From: UBA10349 sp003485905
GTDB lineage: Bacteria > Pseudomonadota > Gammaproteobacteria > Arenicellales > Arenicellaceae
NCBI GenBank assembly: GCA_943787185.1
Contig: CALSLL010000006.1
Span: 186,001 to 250,000 of the forward strand
Length of the DNA: 64,000 nucleotides
Direction of reading: 5' to 3'
Shown one piece after another: positions 17,878 through 26,978 of this stretch (position 1 is the stretch's first letter; every line of letters begins with the position of its first letter). Made by a program: the position numbers and the translations under genes. The notes below the pieces were generated by a model that was not told the origin of the DNA, did not search any database, and saw only the letters and a program-made list of their open reading frames with translations.

Positions 17878-20800
17878 CTAAGTATACTCCCACTCACGCC
17901 AACTGGCGTGCATTGGAAAATAAATGCCTAAACGCGTTTGCATTGCATGCTTTTTATTAAGCACCTCTGCATAACGATTGAGTTGAGGCGCATGTCGGAA
18001 TTGCTCCTGATCTAGCCAGCCATTCAAGTCAGAGCTCAAGTGCTGCCCGCTTTTATAATCAATTATCCAGCGAACGCCATCTTCTACAAATGTACGATCA
18101 ATTCGAACTCGCTCAATTCCGTTACTGCCCACAAAACTTACATCATACTCGTTGTAAACCTTATTTTTCTGATCAAGTATCCAATGCAGCTTGATGTCGT
18201 TTTGCATAGCTGAAAATGCAGTAATTATGCGGTCGACTGCCAGATCTAACTCGGAACTTGTAACTCCCAGTATCGCTAATTCGCCGACTAACTTTTTGCG
18301 CGAAGGAATGTTGTGAAGTGCGCTCGAGTCAGATGCGACCTGCAACCAATTGTGCAACCATTGGCCAACCTGACGCGCCGTATCACCAGCCCAGTCATAC
18401 TCCAGCGACGCACCACCCGCAACAACGCCCTCGCTATTTTGCTGCCACGGCATATGTATATACTGTGGAATCTGAAAACTATCAGATAAATACCTTAGCT
18501 TTACTTCACTATCCTCGGCATTCGGTAAAACAGCCGCCATTAAGTCGCTCGACTGAAACTCACTCTCCAATGCAGACCACAGATGATGCAATGGTTTGTC
18601 GCTTGACGGCGGTTGGTATCTCTCTGCGTTTTTATCTAACTGCAACTCAGCTGTGAGATACAAATGCCGCTTAGCTCTGGTACACGCTACATACATGAGC
18701 CGCTGCAGTTCATACTTAGAACGTTGCTTTTGCTGACCGCTCAAGTAAGCGTAATGCGCATCAGTTTCCATTCCGGAAAGTGGTGCAAGCAGGAGACGGT
18801 TCTTACCAGAACTACGTATAAGCTGCTCAGACCACATTAAAAAAGCACGGTCGTCGCTTCGTGTTTTGCGTGCGAGACCTGGCAAAATAACCGAGTCAAA
18901 CTGCAGCCCCTTCGCCTTGTGTATTGTCATTAATTCAACCCGAACGTCATCGTTTTGCGGCGTTTCGGTAGCGGCCAACTTTTCGATCCGTAATTCAAGA
19001 TCGGCGATTGATAGTTCACCCTTACTGCCGAGTTGATCCAACAACTGCCAGTACGAATCAATATCCGATGAACCGACCCCGCCCATCGTTTGTAAGCCTC
19101 CAAGGTTATGCCAAACGTACTCAACTATCGGCTGCACGGGGAACTTTTTACGCATTACCATCGCTTCAGACATTAGGGTATTTAGGTGAGACAAGCGCGC
19201 TCGTGCATTTTGATCAAGCGTAGAAATACGACTTTGATCATTTATACAATCCCACAGGCTCCCCTCATAGTCGATTTGGACTAGTGCCTTTATTTCGGCT
19301 AGGGACAATCCCACGAGTGGCGAACGTAACAAGCCTAAACAAGCAATTCGGTCTTCAGGTTCTACTATCGCAATTGTTATCAAACGCAAATCAATCAGTG
19401 CGGATTGGTGCTGCAATGGATCTATATCTACGCCATGATAGGGAATACTCTGACTCCGCAACCTTGGAAGAATCTCTGCCAAATGAGCTTTACTTCGCAC
19501 CAACACTGCAATTTTCTGATCGCCGCGTTGTAGGCATTCTGAAACTGCTTCTACCACTTGTTCTGCTTCCGCAACCTGATTCTCGCAAACTCGAACAGAC
19601 ACTCCACTACTATCGAACGATTCACACCCTGCGGTGGAATCACTATAACTAACCGCACCCAAAGCAATATCGCTATCTGCCGGCATGCTTTGTCTAAAGA
19701 CCCGATTGAACCAAGTAATAAGCGCAGGATCAGAACGAAAATTCGCCGAAAGCTGACAATACACCGGCTTAAAATCACCGATACCCTTTTCAATTACTCT
19801 TAGGAACAAACCGACATCAGCTTCTCGGAACCGATAAATTGACTGCATCGGGTCACCGACGAAAAATACCGTCTTACCAGAGTCTATCTGCCAGCCAGAC
19901 ATTAAGCTTTCCAACAACTCAAACTGACTATGTGAAGTATCTTGAAACTCATCTACCAGAAGATGCGTAAGGGCATAATCTAGTTTTAACGCTAGCTCCG
20001 ATGGCTCATCGATACAACCCAAAGCATGGGATGCTCGTTGAGAAACCTCCGCAAAATCCACCACCCCATTTGCAATAAACTGTAGCTTCAATTCTGCAGC
20101 CGCTAATTTCAGAACATCTGCTAATGCCTGTAACTGCAACCACTGTTGTTCATCAAACTCCTTATCCGGTAGTTCGCTCAACCGATTTAAAGCGTCAACA
20201 GCTAGATCATCAGCTGCAAGTTCATCGAATAATTGCTTAACGTCTTTCTTTGCGCTTGCAAATTCATCCCCAACAGGAAACCCCAAATTCACATTAGCTG
20301 TTTTACGAGGCTTACGGCTGGTAAGTAGCATCGCAGCCAGCCCACGCCAGACACGAATTGCAGCGTCACCTTTCACCGGCATACGCTTTACACCCAGCAA
20401 ATTAATAATCTCAGATTTTTTTTTGTCTGCAGGCAATCGTTCGGCGGCGGCGGCACCCACACTAATCGCCCTTTCTACAAATTTCTGTTCCAAAGCACCA
20501 GAAACCTCCTGGATTTGTTCGTCAATCACTTCGCGCCATGCCGCTGCCAACTGCTCCTGACCAGCACCGAACTCGCCATCGAACACATGTCGCAACCACT
20601 GGTCACGCCGCGCCAACATTGCCGAAATTAGTTTTACCACCCGATCAACATTGTTATCTTGTGCGCGAAGAACTGCTTTCAAACTATCATTGAATCGTCC
20701 ATTCGAATAAGTAAGGCTCGCGACGCTGGCCTGAGCCGACGCTAAGTACAGACTATCAGGCTGCTCAGTTGTGTTTAATGGTGCCCCTACACCACTTAAC

Positions 20801-21195
20801 CAGGGCATTTGACGAACCATTTGGGCGCAAAAGCCATCTATTGTATTTATCTTTAATCGTTCAGGCCGGGTCAAGATGTCCCAGTTCTGCTGATGGTTTC
20901 GAACTAATGCTGCCTGCGCCAGTACCAAGGTTTGCTTTTCATAAGGTTCGATTACCGATCTACCATCAGCGGCGCACTGCAATGCCTCAAGAATTCGCTC
21001 ACGCATTTCTGCTGCGGCTTTACGGGTGAAAGTAATTGCCAAAATCTCTTCCGGCTTATTCACCCGCGCCAGCAGCGTTAAATAGCGCTGCGTAAGCAGC
21101 GATGTTTTCCCTGAACCGGCTGGCGCTTGAACAATGAATGACTCTGTGGGATCGAGCACCTGTTTCCGAACCAATAAGTCAGCTGGTCTTGCCAT
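17878..21195 (-). CDS. AddA-like UvrD-family helicase/nuclease
   Basis: A 1105-residue superfamily 1A helicase with a C-terminal nuclease, as in AddA or RecB-like subunits that process double-strand breaks for recombination. Walker A APAGSGKTSLL is at residues 24-34 with ITFTRKAAAEMRERI after it; Walker B LLVDEFQDTSHSQ near residue 410; GDPMQSIYRFREADV; TIHKAKGLQFDSVILPG; and a PD-(D/E)xK nuclease core WIIDYKSG near residue 1050. It follows the AddB-like gene with a 1-base TGATG overlap. The pair probably acts in place of RecBCD; the symbol addA is likely but is not applied because related single-strand names vary. Confidence 0.88.
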   Translation of the reverse strand: MARPADLLVRKQVLDPTESFIVQAPAGSGKTSLLTQRYLTLLARVNKPEEILAITFTRKAAAEMRERILEALQCAADGRSVIEPYEKQTLVLAQAALVRNHQQNWDILTRPERLKINTIDGFCAQMVRQMPWLSGVGAPLNTTEQPDSLYLASAQASVASLTYSNGRFNDSLKAVLRAQDNNVDRVVKLISAMLARRDQWLRHVFDGEFGAGQEQLAAAWREVIDEQIQEVSGALEQKFVERAISVGAAAAERLPADKKKSEIINLLGVKRMPVKGDAAIRVWRGLAAMLLTSRKPRKTANVNLGFPVGDEFASAKKDVKQLFDELAADDLAVDALNRLSELPDKEFDEQQWLQLQALADVLKLAAAELKLQFIANGVVDFAEVSQRASHALGCIDEPSELALKLDYALTHLLVDEFQDTSHSQFELLESLMSGWQIDSGKTVFFVGDPMQSIYRFREADVGLFLRVIEKGIGDFKPVYCQLSANFRSDPALITWFNRVFRQSMPADSDIALGAVSYSDSTAGCESFDSSGVSVRVCENQVAEAEQVVEAVSECLQRGDQKIAVLVRSKAHLAEILPRLRSQSIPYHGVDIDPLQHQSALIDLRLITIAIVEPEDRIACLGLLRSPLVGLSLAEIKALVQIDYEGSLWDCINDQSRISTLDQNARARLSHLNTLMSEAMVMRKKFPVQPIVEYVWHNLGGLQTMGGVGSSDIDSYWQLLDQLGSKGELSIADLELRIEKLAATETPQNDDVRVELMTIHKAKGLQFDSVILPGLARKTRSDDRAFLMWSEQLIRSSGKNRLLLAPLSGMETDAHYAYLSGQQKQRSKYELQRLMYVACTRAKRHLYLTAELQLDKNAERYQPPSSDKPLHHLWSALESEFQSSDLMAAVLPNAEDSEVKLRYLSDSFQIPQYIHMPWQQNSEGVVAGGASLEYDWAGDTARQVGQWLHNWLQVASDSSALHNIPSRKKLVGELAILGVTSSELDLAVDRIITAFSAMQNDIKLHWILDQKNKVYNEYDVSFVGSNGIERVRIDRTFVEDGVRWIIDYKSGQHLSSDLNGWLDQEQFRHAPQLNRYAEVLNKKHAMQTRLGIYFPMHASWREWEYT

Positions 21196-23798
21196 CAGGT
21201 TTCCACCTCAGGCCGGGATTGCTGAATGCGACAAACGGCTTTTAGATCACAATACCGGCAAGCGTTTTTAGACGGTGTGATTGCCGCATAGCCTACGTTA
21301 AACTCGTCAGCCAGTACCTCTATCGTGCGTTTCCATCTCGGCACCAACAAATCCCATTTGCTGCAATCCGACGGCTTGCGCCCTCCAATAACCGAAACAT
21401 CCTCGCCCTGGGGCAATACAGCAACCAAATTTGTTTTACTGCTATTAATAACTCCATAGCCGATGCCGATTTTTTTTGCATCCGACTCCTGTTGATCTAA
21501 CGCAACCTGGTAAAGTAGAAGCTGCGGCTCCTCAGGTCTATCACTAAATAAATCACTTAGCACCGGTGTACCTGTTTTGTAATCAAGCACTAATCGACTG
21601 CCGTCTTTCAAATCGTCGACTCGATCAAGGCTTAAATTGACATCGATACCAAATATCGACCCACTAAATTTTTTCTCTGTTGCGCTAACAGTAAATGATG
21701 ATTCGCGATATTTTTCAACTTTCAGCCACGATTGAATCTGTGCGATCAAGCGCTCACGCTCTAATTCCAACTGCGCTCCACGCAAATCACCGGCTGAATA
21801 ACTCTGCTCAGCTAATACATCCGTCACCGCGCACTCGAGCTTACTTGTAACTACTGACTCGTCTACCAGGTCCTGTTGCATATCACCGGCCGCCCAAAAT
21901 CGTTCAAGCACACGGTGGACTAATGTTCCACGCTCGGCTGGGTCTAACCCCAACGACTGATCTTGAATCTTTATCGCACCCAAACGGTGTATAACATAAG
22001 CTCTAAACGGACACTTTGATTGGTTTGTAAAAATCTGGGAACCACCTCTAACCTGCCCAAGCGTTGGACCCGACACATCCGAAACTACCTTTAATGAGGC
22101 TTGATTGACTTTCTCCAAAGGTCCGGCAATTACAGTTTTCGTAACCCCTAACAATCTGCTCGCTGAAAGGTTATCTCTCCCGCTTGAATAGCTAAGCGTC
22201 ACAATCTCGCTTGCGGCGAATATTCGCACCAAGATATTTTGAGCCCGAGTATAAAAACTTTCAGGGTCTGCATCTGGTACACCCGCCAATTTTTGAAGAA
22301 AAGCTGGAACAAATGGGTGCGGCCGCATATGACCGGGCCAGTCTTGACCGTTCAATCCGGTTAACCATACCCTATCAAACGTTTGACCTGCCACTTCAAG
22401 AGCGCCCATAACTTGCAGCGCCGCATTACTTGATTGAATTTGAAAAGGGGCGCTTGATAGTTCACGCAACAGCTGCAGCGCCTCAGAAAACTCAAGTTTC
22501 GGTTTAATGCTGCCTAAAGAAGCAAACTCCCGCAAAAGACCTTCCCACGCCTCTTTTTGTTGAAATTCTGTAGAATCTAGCTCGCAGGTTTGCGTCCATG
22601 CGGCGCCATCCAGAACGCTAGAAAAAACCTTACCCCAAAGATCAGGTGATTGCCGTCGAGGCAAACCTTCCTGAAGCTTGACTAGATGATTAAATGCCTC
22701 CGGTGCTTCACCAAACTCATCCAAGCTTGCCAGCTGCCGTTGTAAATACGACAAAGTAAATGTACTACTCGAATACCTGCGCAAGCTCCTTACTAACTTC
22801 TTACTTATCAAGTTTGTTCCTACTGCAGACCAAGGGCAATCGAAGATGTGCGTTACTTGATCATAATGCAGGCTTTGGCCAAGAGCCGAGATAAGGTTGA
22901 GAGCAGCAAAAACCAGTGGTTGATCCCCCAAACTCTCACCTAAGGAAAATTCATATATTGGATGGTTAGATTGCAATACTCGCGGCGCTGCAGCTGGATA
23001 GAAAACCTGTCGAGCGGCACGCTTAGCTTGCGGCAATAGATGCTCCAATCGCGGTACTACTACAGCCAAACGCAAGCTCTGATCACGCTCCAACTCACCT
23101 CTACATTCCCGAAATACAGAGGTTAACTCAGTTAAAGAGTCTGGATACTTGATGATCTGTTGTGGCCTAGTTGTATTGGTTAAAGAGACTTCAATACTCC
23201 GAAGCCCTTTATCCACCAACATATCTCGCCAGTGTCGCTGAGCGGGCGTAAGCAAATCAAATCCCAACCATAAACACTGGGGTGTATTTACAAAAATACT
23301 TAGGTTTTCGAGTGCCCAAGCATTCAACGAAGCAGTACCAGCCCAACCGTTAGCTTTACACAATCGAGTGAATTCTGTTATCCAATCCGCAAATAGGAGG
23401 CCATCTTGATCGTCAACACCGTGCAATTGCTCATGCGTTATATGCCACTCCTGCATCATCATGTAGCTTCGCTGGGCTGTTTTTGATGCTTTGTTTTGAT
23501 CCATCAGGCCAATATTCGAGGCCAACTGACCACGCAGAGCAACGCCAAGAGCGTCTTGCCATAGCAGCCGTTCTTGTATTGTACTTAGTAAAAGGGGCGC
23601 ATGTTCTTGGCGCCGCGACCACAATCGATACTGCTCGGCCAAAAATTCGTACCAGGTGTATACCTTGGGGCTTTCCCAGACCAGCTGCCCACGATCTTGC
23701 TGCTTAAGTGCATATTCGCGCTGTACGCTCTGCAACAAACGAGTCGTAGCCACCAGAACGAGCGAGTCTCCATCTATTTGCTCCAACCAGTCGTCCAT
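21195..23798 (-). CDS. AddB-like nuclease subunit (probable DNA repair protein)
   Basis: Partner of the AddA-like protein. The N-terminal half is helicase-like but shows no intact Walker A; the C-terminal part has a PD-(D/E)xK nuclease with LVLDYKTGTP. Four Cys suited to an iron-sulfur cluster are present: one in KCPFRAY before the nuclease and three near the end (C847, C850, C856). This layout is known from AddB. I chose ATG 23798, preceded by AAGGTG, over a GTG at 23807; 867 residues. It matches the probable-DNA-repair family seen in gammaproteobacteria and Xanthomonas. Confidence 0.85.
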   Translation of the reverse strand: MDDWLEQIDGDSLVLVATTRLLQSVQREYALKQQDRGQLVWESPKVYTWYEFLAEQYRLWSRRQEHAPLLLSTIQERLLWQDALGVALRGQLASNIGLMDQNKASKTAQRSYMMMQEWHITHEQLHGVDDQDGLLFADWITEFTRLCKANGWAGTASLNAWALENLSIFVNTPQCLWLGFDLLTPAQRHWRDMLVDKGLRSIEVSLTNTTRPQQIIKYPDSLTELTSVFRECRGELERDQSLRLAVVVPRLEHLLPQAKRAARQVFYPAAAPRVLQSNHPIYEFSLGESLGDQPLVFAALNLISALGQSLHYDQVTHIFDCPWSAVGTNLISKKLVRSLRRYSSSTFTLSYLQRQLASLDEFGEAPEAFNHLVKLQEGLPRRQSPDLWGKVFSSVLDGAAWTQTCELDSTEFQQKEAWEGLLREFASLGSIKPKLEFSEALQLLRELSSAPFQIQSSNAALQVMGALEVAGQTFDRVWLTGLNGQDWPGHMRPHPFVPAFLQKLAGVPDADPESFYTRAQNILVRIFAASEIVTLSYSSGRDNLSASRLLGVTKTVIAGPLEKVNQASLKVVSDVSGPTLGQVRGGSQIFTNQSKCPFRAYVIHRLGAIKIQDQSLGLDPAERGTLVHRVLERFWAAGDMQQDLVDESVVTSKLECAVTDVLAEQSYSAGDLRGAQLELERERLIAQIQSWLKVEKYRESSFTVSATEKKFSGSIFGIDVNLSLDRVDDLKDGSRLVLDYKTGTPVLSDLFSDRPEEPQLLLYQVALDQQESDAKKIGIGYGVINSSKTNLVAVLPQGEDVSVIGGRKPSDCSKWDLLVPRWKRTIEVLADEFNVGYAAITPSKNACRYCDLKAVCRIQQSRPEVET

Positions 23799-23852
23799 CA
23801 AAACCACACCTTAGCGCCAAAAAAGTAACTCAGTTTACGAGTTAATCAGACA

Positions 23853-23886
23853 ATAAAAAAGGCGGCCTTGCTACTGCAGGCCGCCT
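23853..23886 (-). terminator. Rho-independent terminator after cytochrome c4 gene
   Basis: A perfect GC-rich 9-bp stem (23860-23868 with 23878-23886) and 9-base loop, followed on the minus strand by a T-run (TTTTTTATT). It is 23 bases after the cytochrome gene stop and isolates that gene from the AddB-like gene downstream. Confidence 0.9.
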
Positions 23887-23909
23887 CATAAAAATATTTA
23901 ACTATTACT

Positions 23910-24527
23910 CTAGTTCAAACCAGACATATAAATCGCTAAAGCATTAATCTGCTGCTCAGACAAACCAAAGGCAATGTTAGACATTATATCGTTATAGCCC
24001 GTTCTTTCACCTTTCTTAAATGCCAATAATTGAGTTTGTAAGTAATCAGATGATTGTGCCGAAACTCGCGGATAGAGAGTCGGGATCCCATGCCCACTAG
24101 GGCCATGACAACTCATACACGACGCAATTTCGCGCTCCGCAAATCCGCCACGATAAATTTTTTGACCTTCAAGGGCGACTTCCTCTAATCCTTCTGGGAT
24201 TGCCCGCGCCACTGGGTCCAAAGAAGCATAAAAAGCGTCAAGGTCAGCCATATCTTGATCAGTCAGCGCCATAATAAACGGTGCCATGATTGGCGATACT
24301 CGCTCACCTGATTTAAACCCAGCTAACTGTGCTGCAATATAACCCGGTACCTGACCCGCTAAATTAGGATACAGTGGAACTAGACTAACGCCGTCTGCGC
24401 CATGGCATGCTGCGCACAGAGCATTCTTCTGCTTACCAGCTTCGATACTCCCAGCAGCCTGACTACTAATCGGAGAACATAGAATAAGCAGACTCACGAA
24501 AATTGAAATTTTTGACTTAAACAACAT
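23910..24527 (-). CDS. Dihaem cytochrome c4
   Basis: Periplasmic or membrane-attached electron carrier with two c-type haems, likely feeding a terminal oxidase. A signal peptide is seen at residues 1-25 (ends SSQAA). The haem sites are CAACH (C38-H42) and CMSCH (C137-H141), in two similar halves with Met ligands in PIMAPF and in the second half (YNDIMSN). I chose ATG 24527 (205 aa), which has GGAG at the right distance, over starts at 24542 and 24611. A cytochrome c4 near engB and polA is the arrangement known from Pseudomonas. Confidence 0.93.
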   Translation of the reverse strand: MLFKSKISIFVSLLILCSPISSQAAGSIEAGKQKNALCAACHGADGVSLVPLYPNLAGQVPGYIAAQLAGFKSGERVSPIMAPFIMALTDQDMADLDAFYASLDPVARAIPEGLEEVALEGQKIYRGGFAEREIASCMSCHGPSGHGIPTLYPRVSAQSSDYLQTQLLAFKKGERTGYNDIMSNIAFGLSEQQINALAIYMSGLN

Positions 24528-24639
24528 TAATAAATGCTCCATAAATTCCGCACCAACTCTAAATCTACAAAACCTGGTGACGAAACGTGATTTGAACCAA
24601 TATTTTAGCAAAAAAACACGGTATTAAAACGAGGCACGG

Positions 24640-24668
24640 TTTATATCATGTCGTGAAATAAGCGACAA
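24640..24668 (-). promoter_or_regulatory. Probable sigma70 promoter for the cytochrome c4 gene
   Basis: On the minus strand, TTGTCG (24663-24668) and TATAAA (24640-24645) are separated by 17 bases, about 110 bases before the start codon. Matches are 4 of 6 and 5 of 6 to consensus. Confidence 0.5.
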
Positions 24669-24721
24669 TAGCTAGGGCAAATTCAAAGCAATATTTAAGC
24701 GTTATCCGCTACAAATTCAAT

Positions 24722-25336
24722 ATGAATAATTCAAATGCACCCATTCCCGCACTTTTGTGCAACCCAACATTTTTACTTGGCGCTACAAAACAATCACACA
24801 TGCCAGAGGACATTGGGGCTGAGGTAGCCTTTGCAGGACGCTCAAACGTCGGAAAATCAAGTGCGATTAATTGCATTATGAATAGGCGAAAGCTAGCAAG
24901 GACAAGCAAAACTCCCGGCAGGACGCAAGAGATTAACTTCTTTGAATTGTCTGACTCAGCGAGAATCGTTGATCTTCCTGGGTATGGGTTTGCGAAAGTA
25001 CCGTTGAAGGTCAGGCAACAATGGGAGCAATCGATTCTCGAATACCTCGGTAATCGAGAAAGCTTAACCGGATTGGTTCTACTTATGGACTCTCGGCACC
25101 CATTAACGGATTTGGATCAACAAATGATAGCCTGGTGCAAAGACAACGCCATTCGGACCCATTTACTGCTCACCAAATGCGATAAGCTCAGCCGCAACAA
25201 AGCAGCTCAAAGTCTATTTAAAGTTACCAATACCGTTGTGGACCAATCAGAAAACTTTTCCGTACAACTATTTTCATCGCTAAAAGGAAACGGACTGAAC
25301 AAAATTAGAGAAGTGATAACAGATTGGCTAGTCTGA
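24722..25336 (+). CDS. engB: Ribosome-biogenesis GTPase EngB/YihA (YsxC)
   Basis: Essential GTPase of the TrmE-Era-EngA-YihA-Septin group, needed for 50S assembly. The 204-residue protein shows the G motifs in order: G1 AGRSNVGKSS near residue 39, G2/G3 TPGRTQEINFFE then VDLPGYGFAKV, G4 LTKCDKL and G5 SSLKGNG. It is divergent from the cytochrome gene. No clear Shine-Dalgarno is seen before ATG 24722, though the family start fits here. Confidence 0.95.
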   Translation: MNNSNAPIPALLCNPTFLLGATKQSHMPEDIGAEVAFAGRSNVGKSSAINCIMNRRKLARTSKTPGRTQEINFFELSDSARIVDLPGYGFAKVPLKVRQQWEQSILEYLGNRESLTGLVLLMDSRHPLTDLDQQMIAWCKDNAIRTHLLLTKCDKLSRNKAAQSLFKVTNTVVDQSENFSVQLFSSLKGNGLNKIREVITDWLV

Positions 25337-25497
25337 GGGGCTAATTAGCCTCAAATAACAACTAGCATTTTGTCGCTTCTAAAATATTTTAGTGAAAATG
25401 GCGCTTTACCAAGGATGGAAATCTTAAACTTTTTTGAATAGCCCAACAATGCTTGCTAGGATTGCGTTCACGATCTCATTGGAACAATCATGCACGC

Positions 25498-26472
25498 ATG
25501 GTTCACAGTAGAAAAACGACAAAATACTGCAAATTTTTGATTTTCTCACTGATTGCGAGCATCAGTGCGAGCATCAGTGCGCTAGAAGAACCTGTGGACA
25601 AATTATTAGGTGGCATGGAGTTCGCCAACCCACTAACAATTGAAAAGTCTGAAGATACTTATAGAGCATTAGGACCTTCCGAGCGCTCAGAAATTGATAA
25701 TTTGTGCCAAGGCCTTTCGGATAAGCTCAATGGATTACAAATAGAGGCATGCACCAATAATGGCCTTTATCCATCGAAAATCACCTCCGCCCAGGGTCGG
25801 CCGCTTTTATACGCGGAAGTAAAGCCGATATTTGAAACACCTAGCAACCGACGAATCTTGCTGGTGGGTGGTCAGCATGGCGACGAGTTGTCTTCTATAA
25901 AATTAGTATTTAGTTGGCTCACCCAACTAAATAGTTCACCCTCACCGAATACACTGTGGCGAGTATTACCAGCCGCCAATCCAGACGGCATTCTAAGCTC
26001 TCGTGCTACCCGAACCAATGCTAATGGGATCGATTTAAATCGCAATCTACCCACCCCGAACTGGTTAACTCAAGCAGACAAATACTGGAAAGGGAAAGGA
26101 AGTAACGAACGCTACTTTCCGGGTGTCGAGCCTGCGAGCGAGCCTGAAACTCAATGGCTCATGCAGCAAATTGAGGAGTTCGACCCTGATGCAATTATTT
26201 CTGTACACGCCCCATTAGGAATTTTTGACTTCGACTCTAATGATTTATCAATTGCCCCTAGAACACTTGGACCATTAAACCTCTATCTATTAGCTACTTT
26301 TCCAGGCTCCCTAGGTAATTACGCTGGTATGTCACGCAACGTACCGGTGATTACAATCGAGCTTAAACATTCCTATGAAATTCCAGATACACCTGAGACC
26401 CAACATATGTGGGCTGATTTACACAATTGGCTAGATAATTTCTCAACCAGCGAGGCTTTGGTAAATAATTGA
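25498..26472 (+). CDS. M14-family zinc carboxypeptidase, secreted (MpaA-like)
   Basis: Probably cleaves peptides, perhaps murein peptides, in the periplasm. I chose ATG 25498 (324 aa) over a TTG 45 bases upstream, because it leaves a plain signal peptide (residues about 12-28). Zinc ligands H127, E130 (QHGDE) and H237 (SVHAP) and the catalytic Glu E289 (TIELK) are in place, with NPDG and NRN substrate-binding residues (R182). The closest familiar relative by pattern is murein tripeptide amidase MpaA, but the N-terminal extension of about 100 residues differs. It overlaps the next gene by 4 bases. Confidence 0.82.
   Translation: MVHSRKTTKYCKFLIFSLIASISASISALEEPVDKLLGGMEFANPLTIEKSEDTYRALGPSERSEIDNLCQGLSDKLNGLQIEACTNNGLYPSKITSAQGRPLLYAEVKPIFETPSNRRILLVGGQHGDELSSIKLVFSWLTQLNSSPSPNTLWRVLPAANPDGILSSRATRTNANGIDLNRNLPTPNWLTQADKYWKGKGSNERYFPGVEPASEPETQWLMQQIEEFDPDAIISVHAPLGIFDFDSNDLSIAPRTLGPLNLYLLATFPGSLGNYAGMSRNVPVITIELKHSYEIPDTPETQHMWADLHNWLDNFSTSEALVNN
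25555..25578 (+). repeat. 12-bp tandem duplication in a signal-peptide region
   Basis: Two exact, adjacent copies of a 12-base unit (25555-25566 and 25567-25578) in the M14 gene, encoding a repeated four-residue Ala-Ser-Ile-Ser unit at the end of the signal peptide. It keeps the frame; likely replication slippage. Confidence 0.9.
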
Positions 26473-26978
26473 TTAGAATAGCTTCAAAGATTCCTGACAA
26501 ACACACCGCGACTACCGGCTTTACATTACTGGAATTGATGGCGGTAGTAGGAGTAGTTGCCATACTCGCATTCCTTGCTTTGCCATCTAGGACTGGCGAA
26601 ATCTCCCAGATTCAGGTCCTTGAGTCTCTTGACCTTATTAGCAACTATCAAAATCAAATAGCCGCGCTATATGCGATAGACGGAGGGTTCCCGACTGATA
26701 ATGCAGCAGCAGGCTTTCCGGAGCCAGAACGAATCATTGGTAACTACTTAAAACAAATGGAGGTCTCTGATGGGGCGATCCACCTGACTCTCGGCAATAA
26801 AGTTCATCCTACTCTAGTAGGTAAAATCGTGTCTATCAGACCGGTATATGTCTACGAGTCACCAACCTCTCCGGTGTCTTGGGTCTGCGGCCAAGACGAG
26901 ATCCCGGCGGGAATGACAGTAGCGGGAGAGAACTTAACTGACGCGCCCCCAGAAAGCTTGCCAGGCCGGTGTCGCTAA
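26469..26978 (+). CDS. Type IV pilin-like (prepilin) protein
   Basis: A 169-residue prepilin: a short 17-residue leader ending in Gly, then Phe+1 and Glu+5 (G17, F18, E22), followed by the hydrophobic helix and a globular part. C140 and C168 fit the C-terminal disulfide loop seen in PilA-type subunits. The start is a TTG (26469) overlapping the M14 stop; no other in-frame start precedes the cleavage site. No other pilus gene is near, so it could be a minor pilin or pseudopilin used with machinery elsewhere. It converges with the L,D-transpeptidase gene, overlapping by 4 bases. Confidence 0.85.
   Translation: MIRIASKIPDKHTATTGFTLLELMAVVGVVAILAFLALPSRTGEISQIQVLESLDLISNYQNQIAALYAIDGGFPTDNAAAGFPEPERIIGNYLKQMEVSDGAIHLTLGNKVHPTLVGKIVSIRPVYVYESPTSPVSWVCGQDEIPAGMTVAGENLTDAPPESLPGRCR

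Noticed and set aside
25334..25353. Small hairpin after engB as terminator
   Set aside because: 5-bp stem without a T-run; too weak to call.
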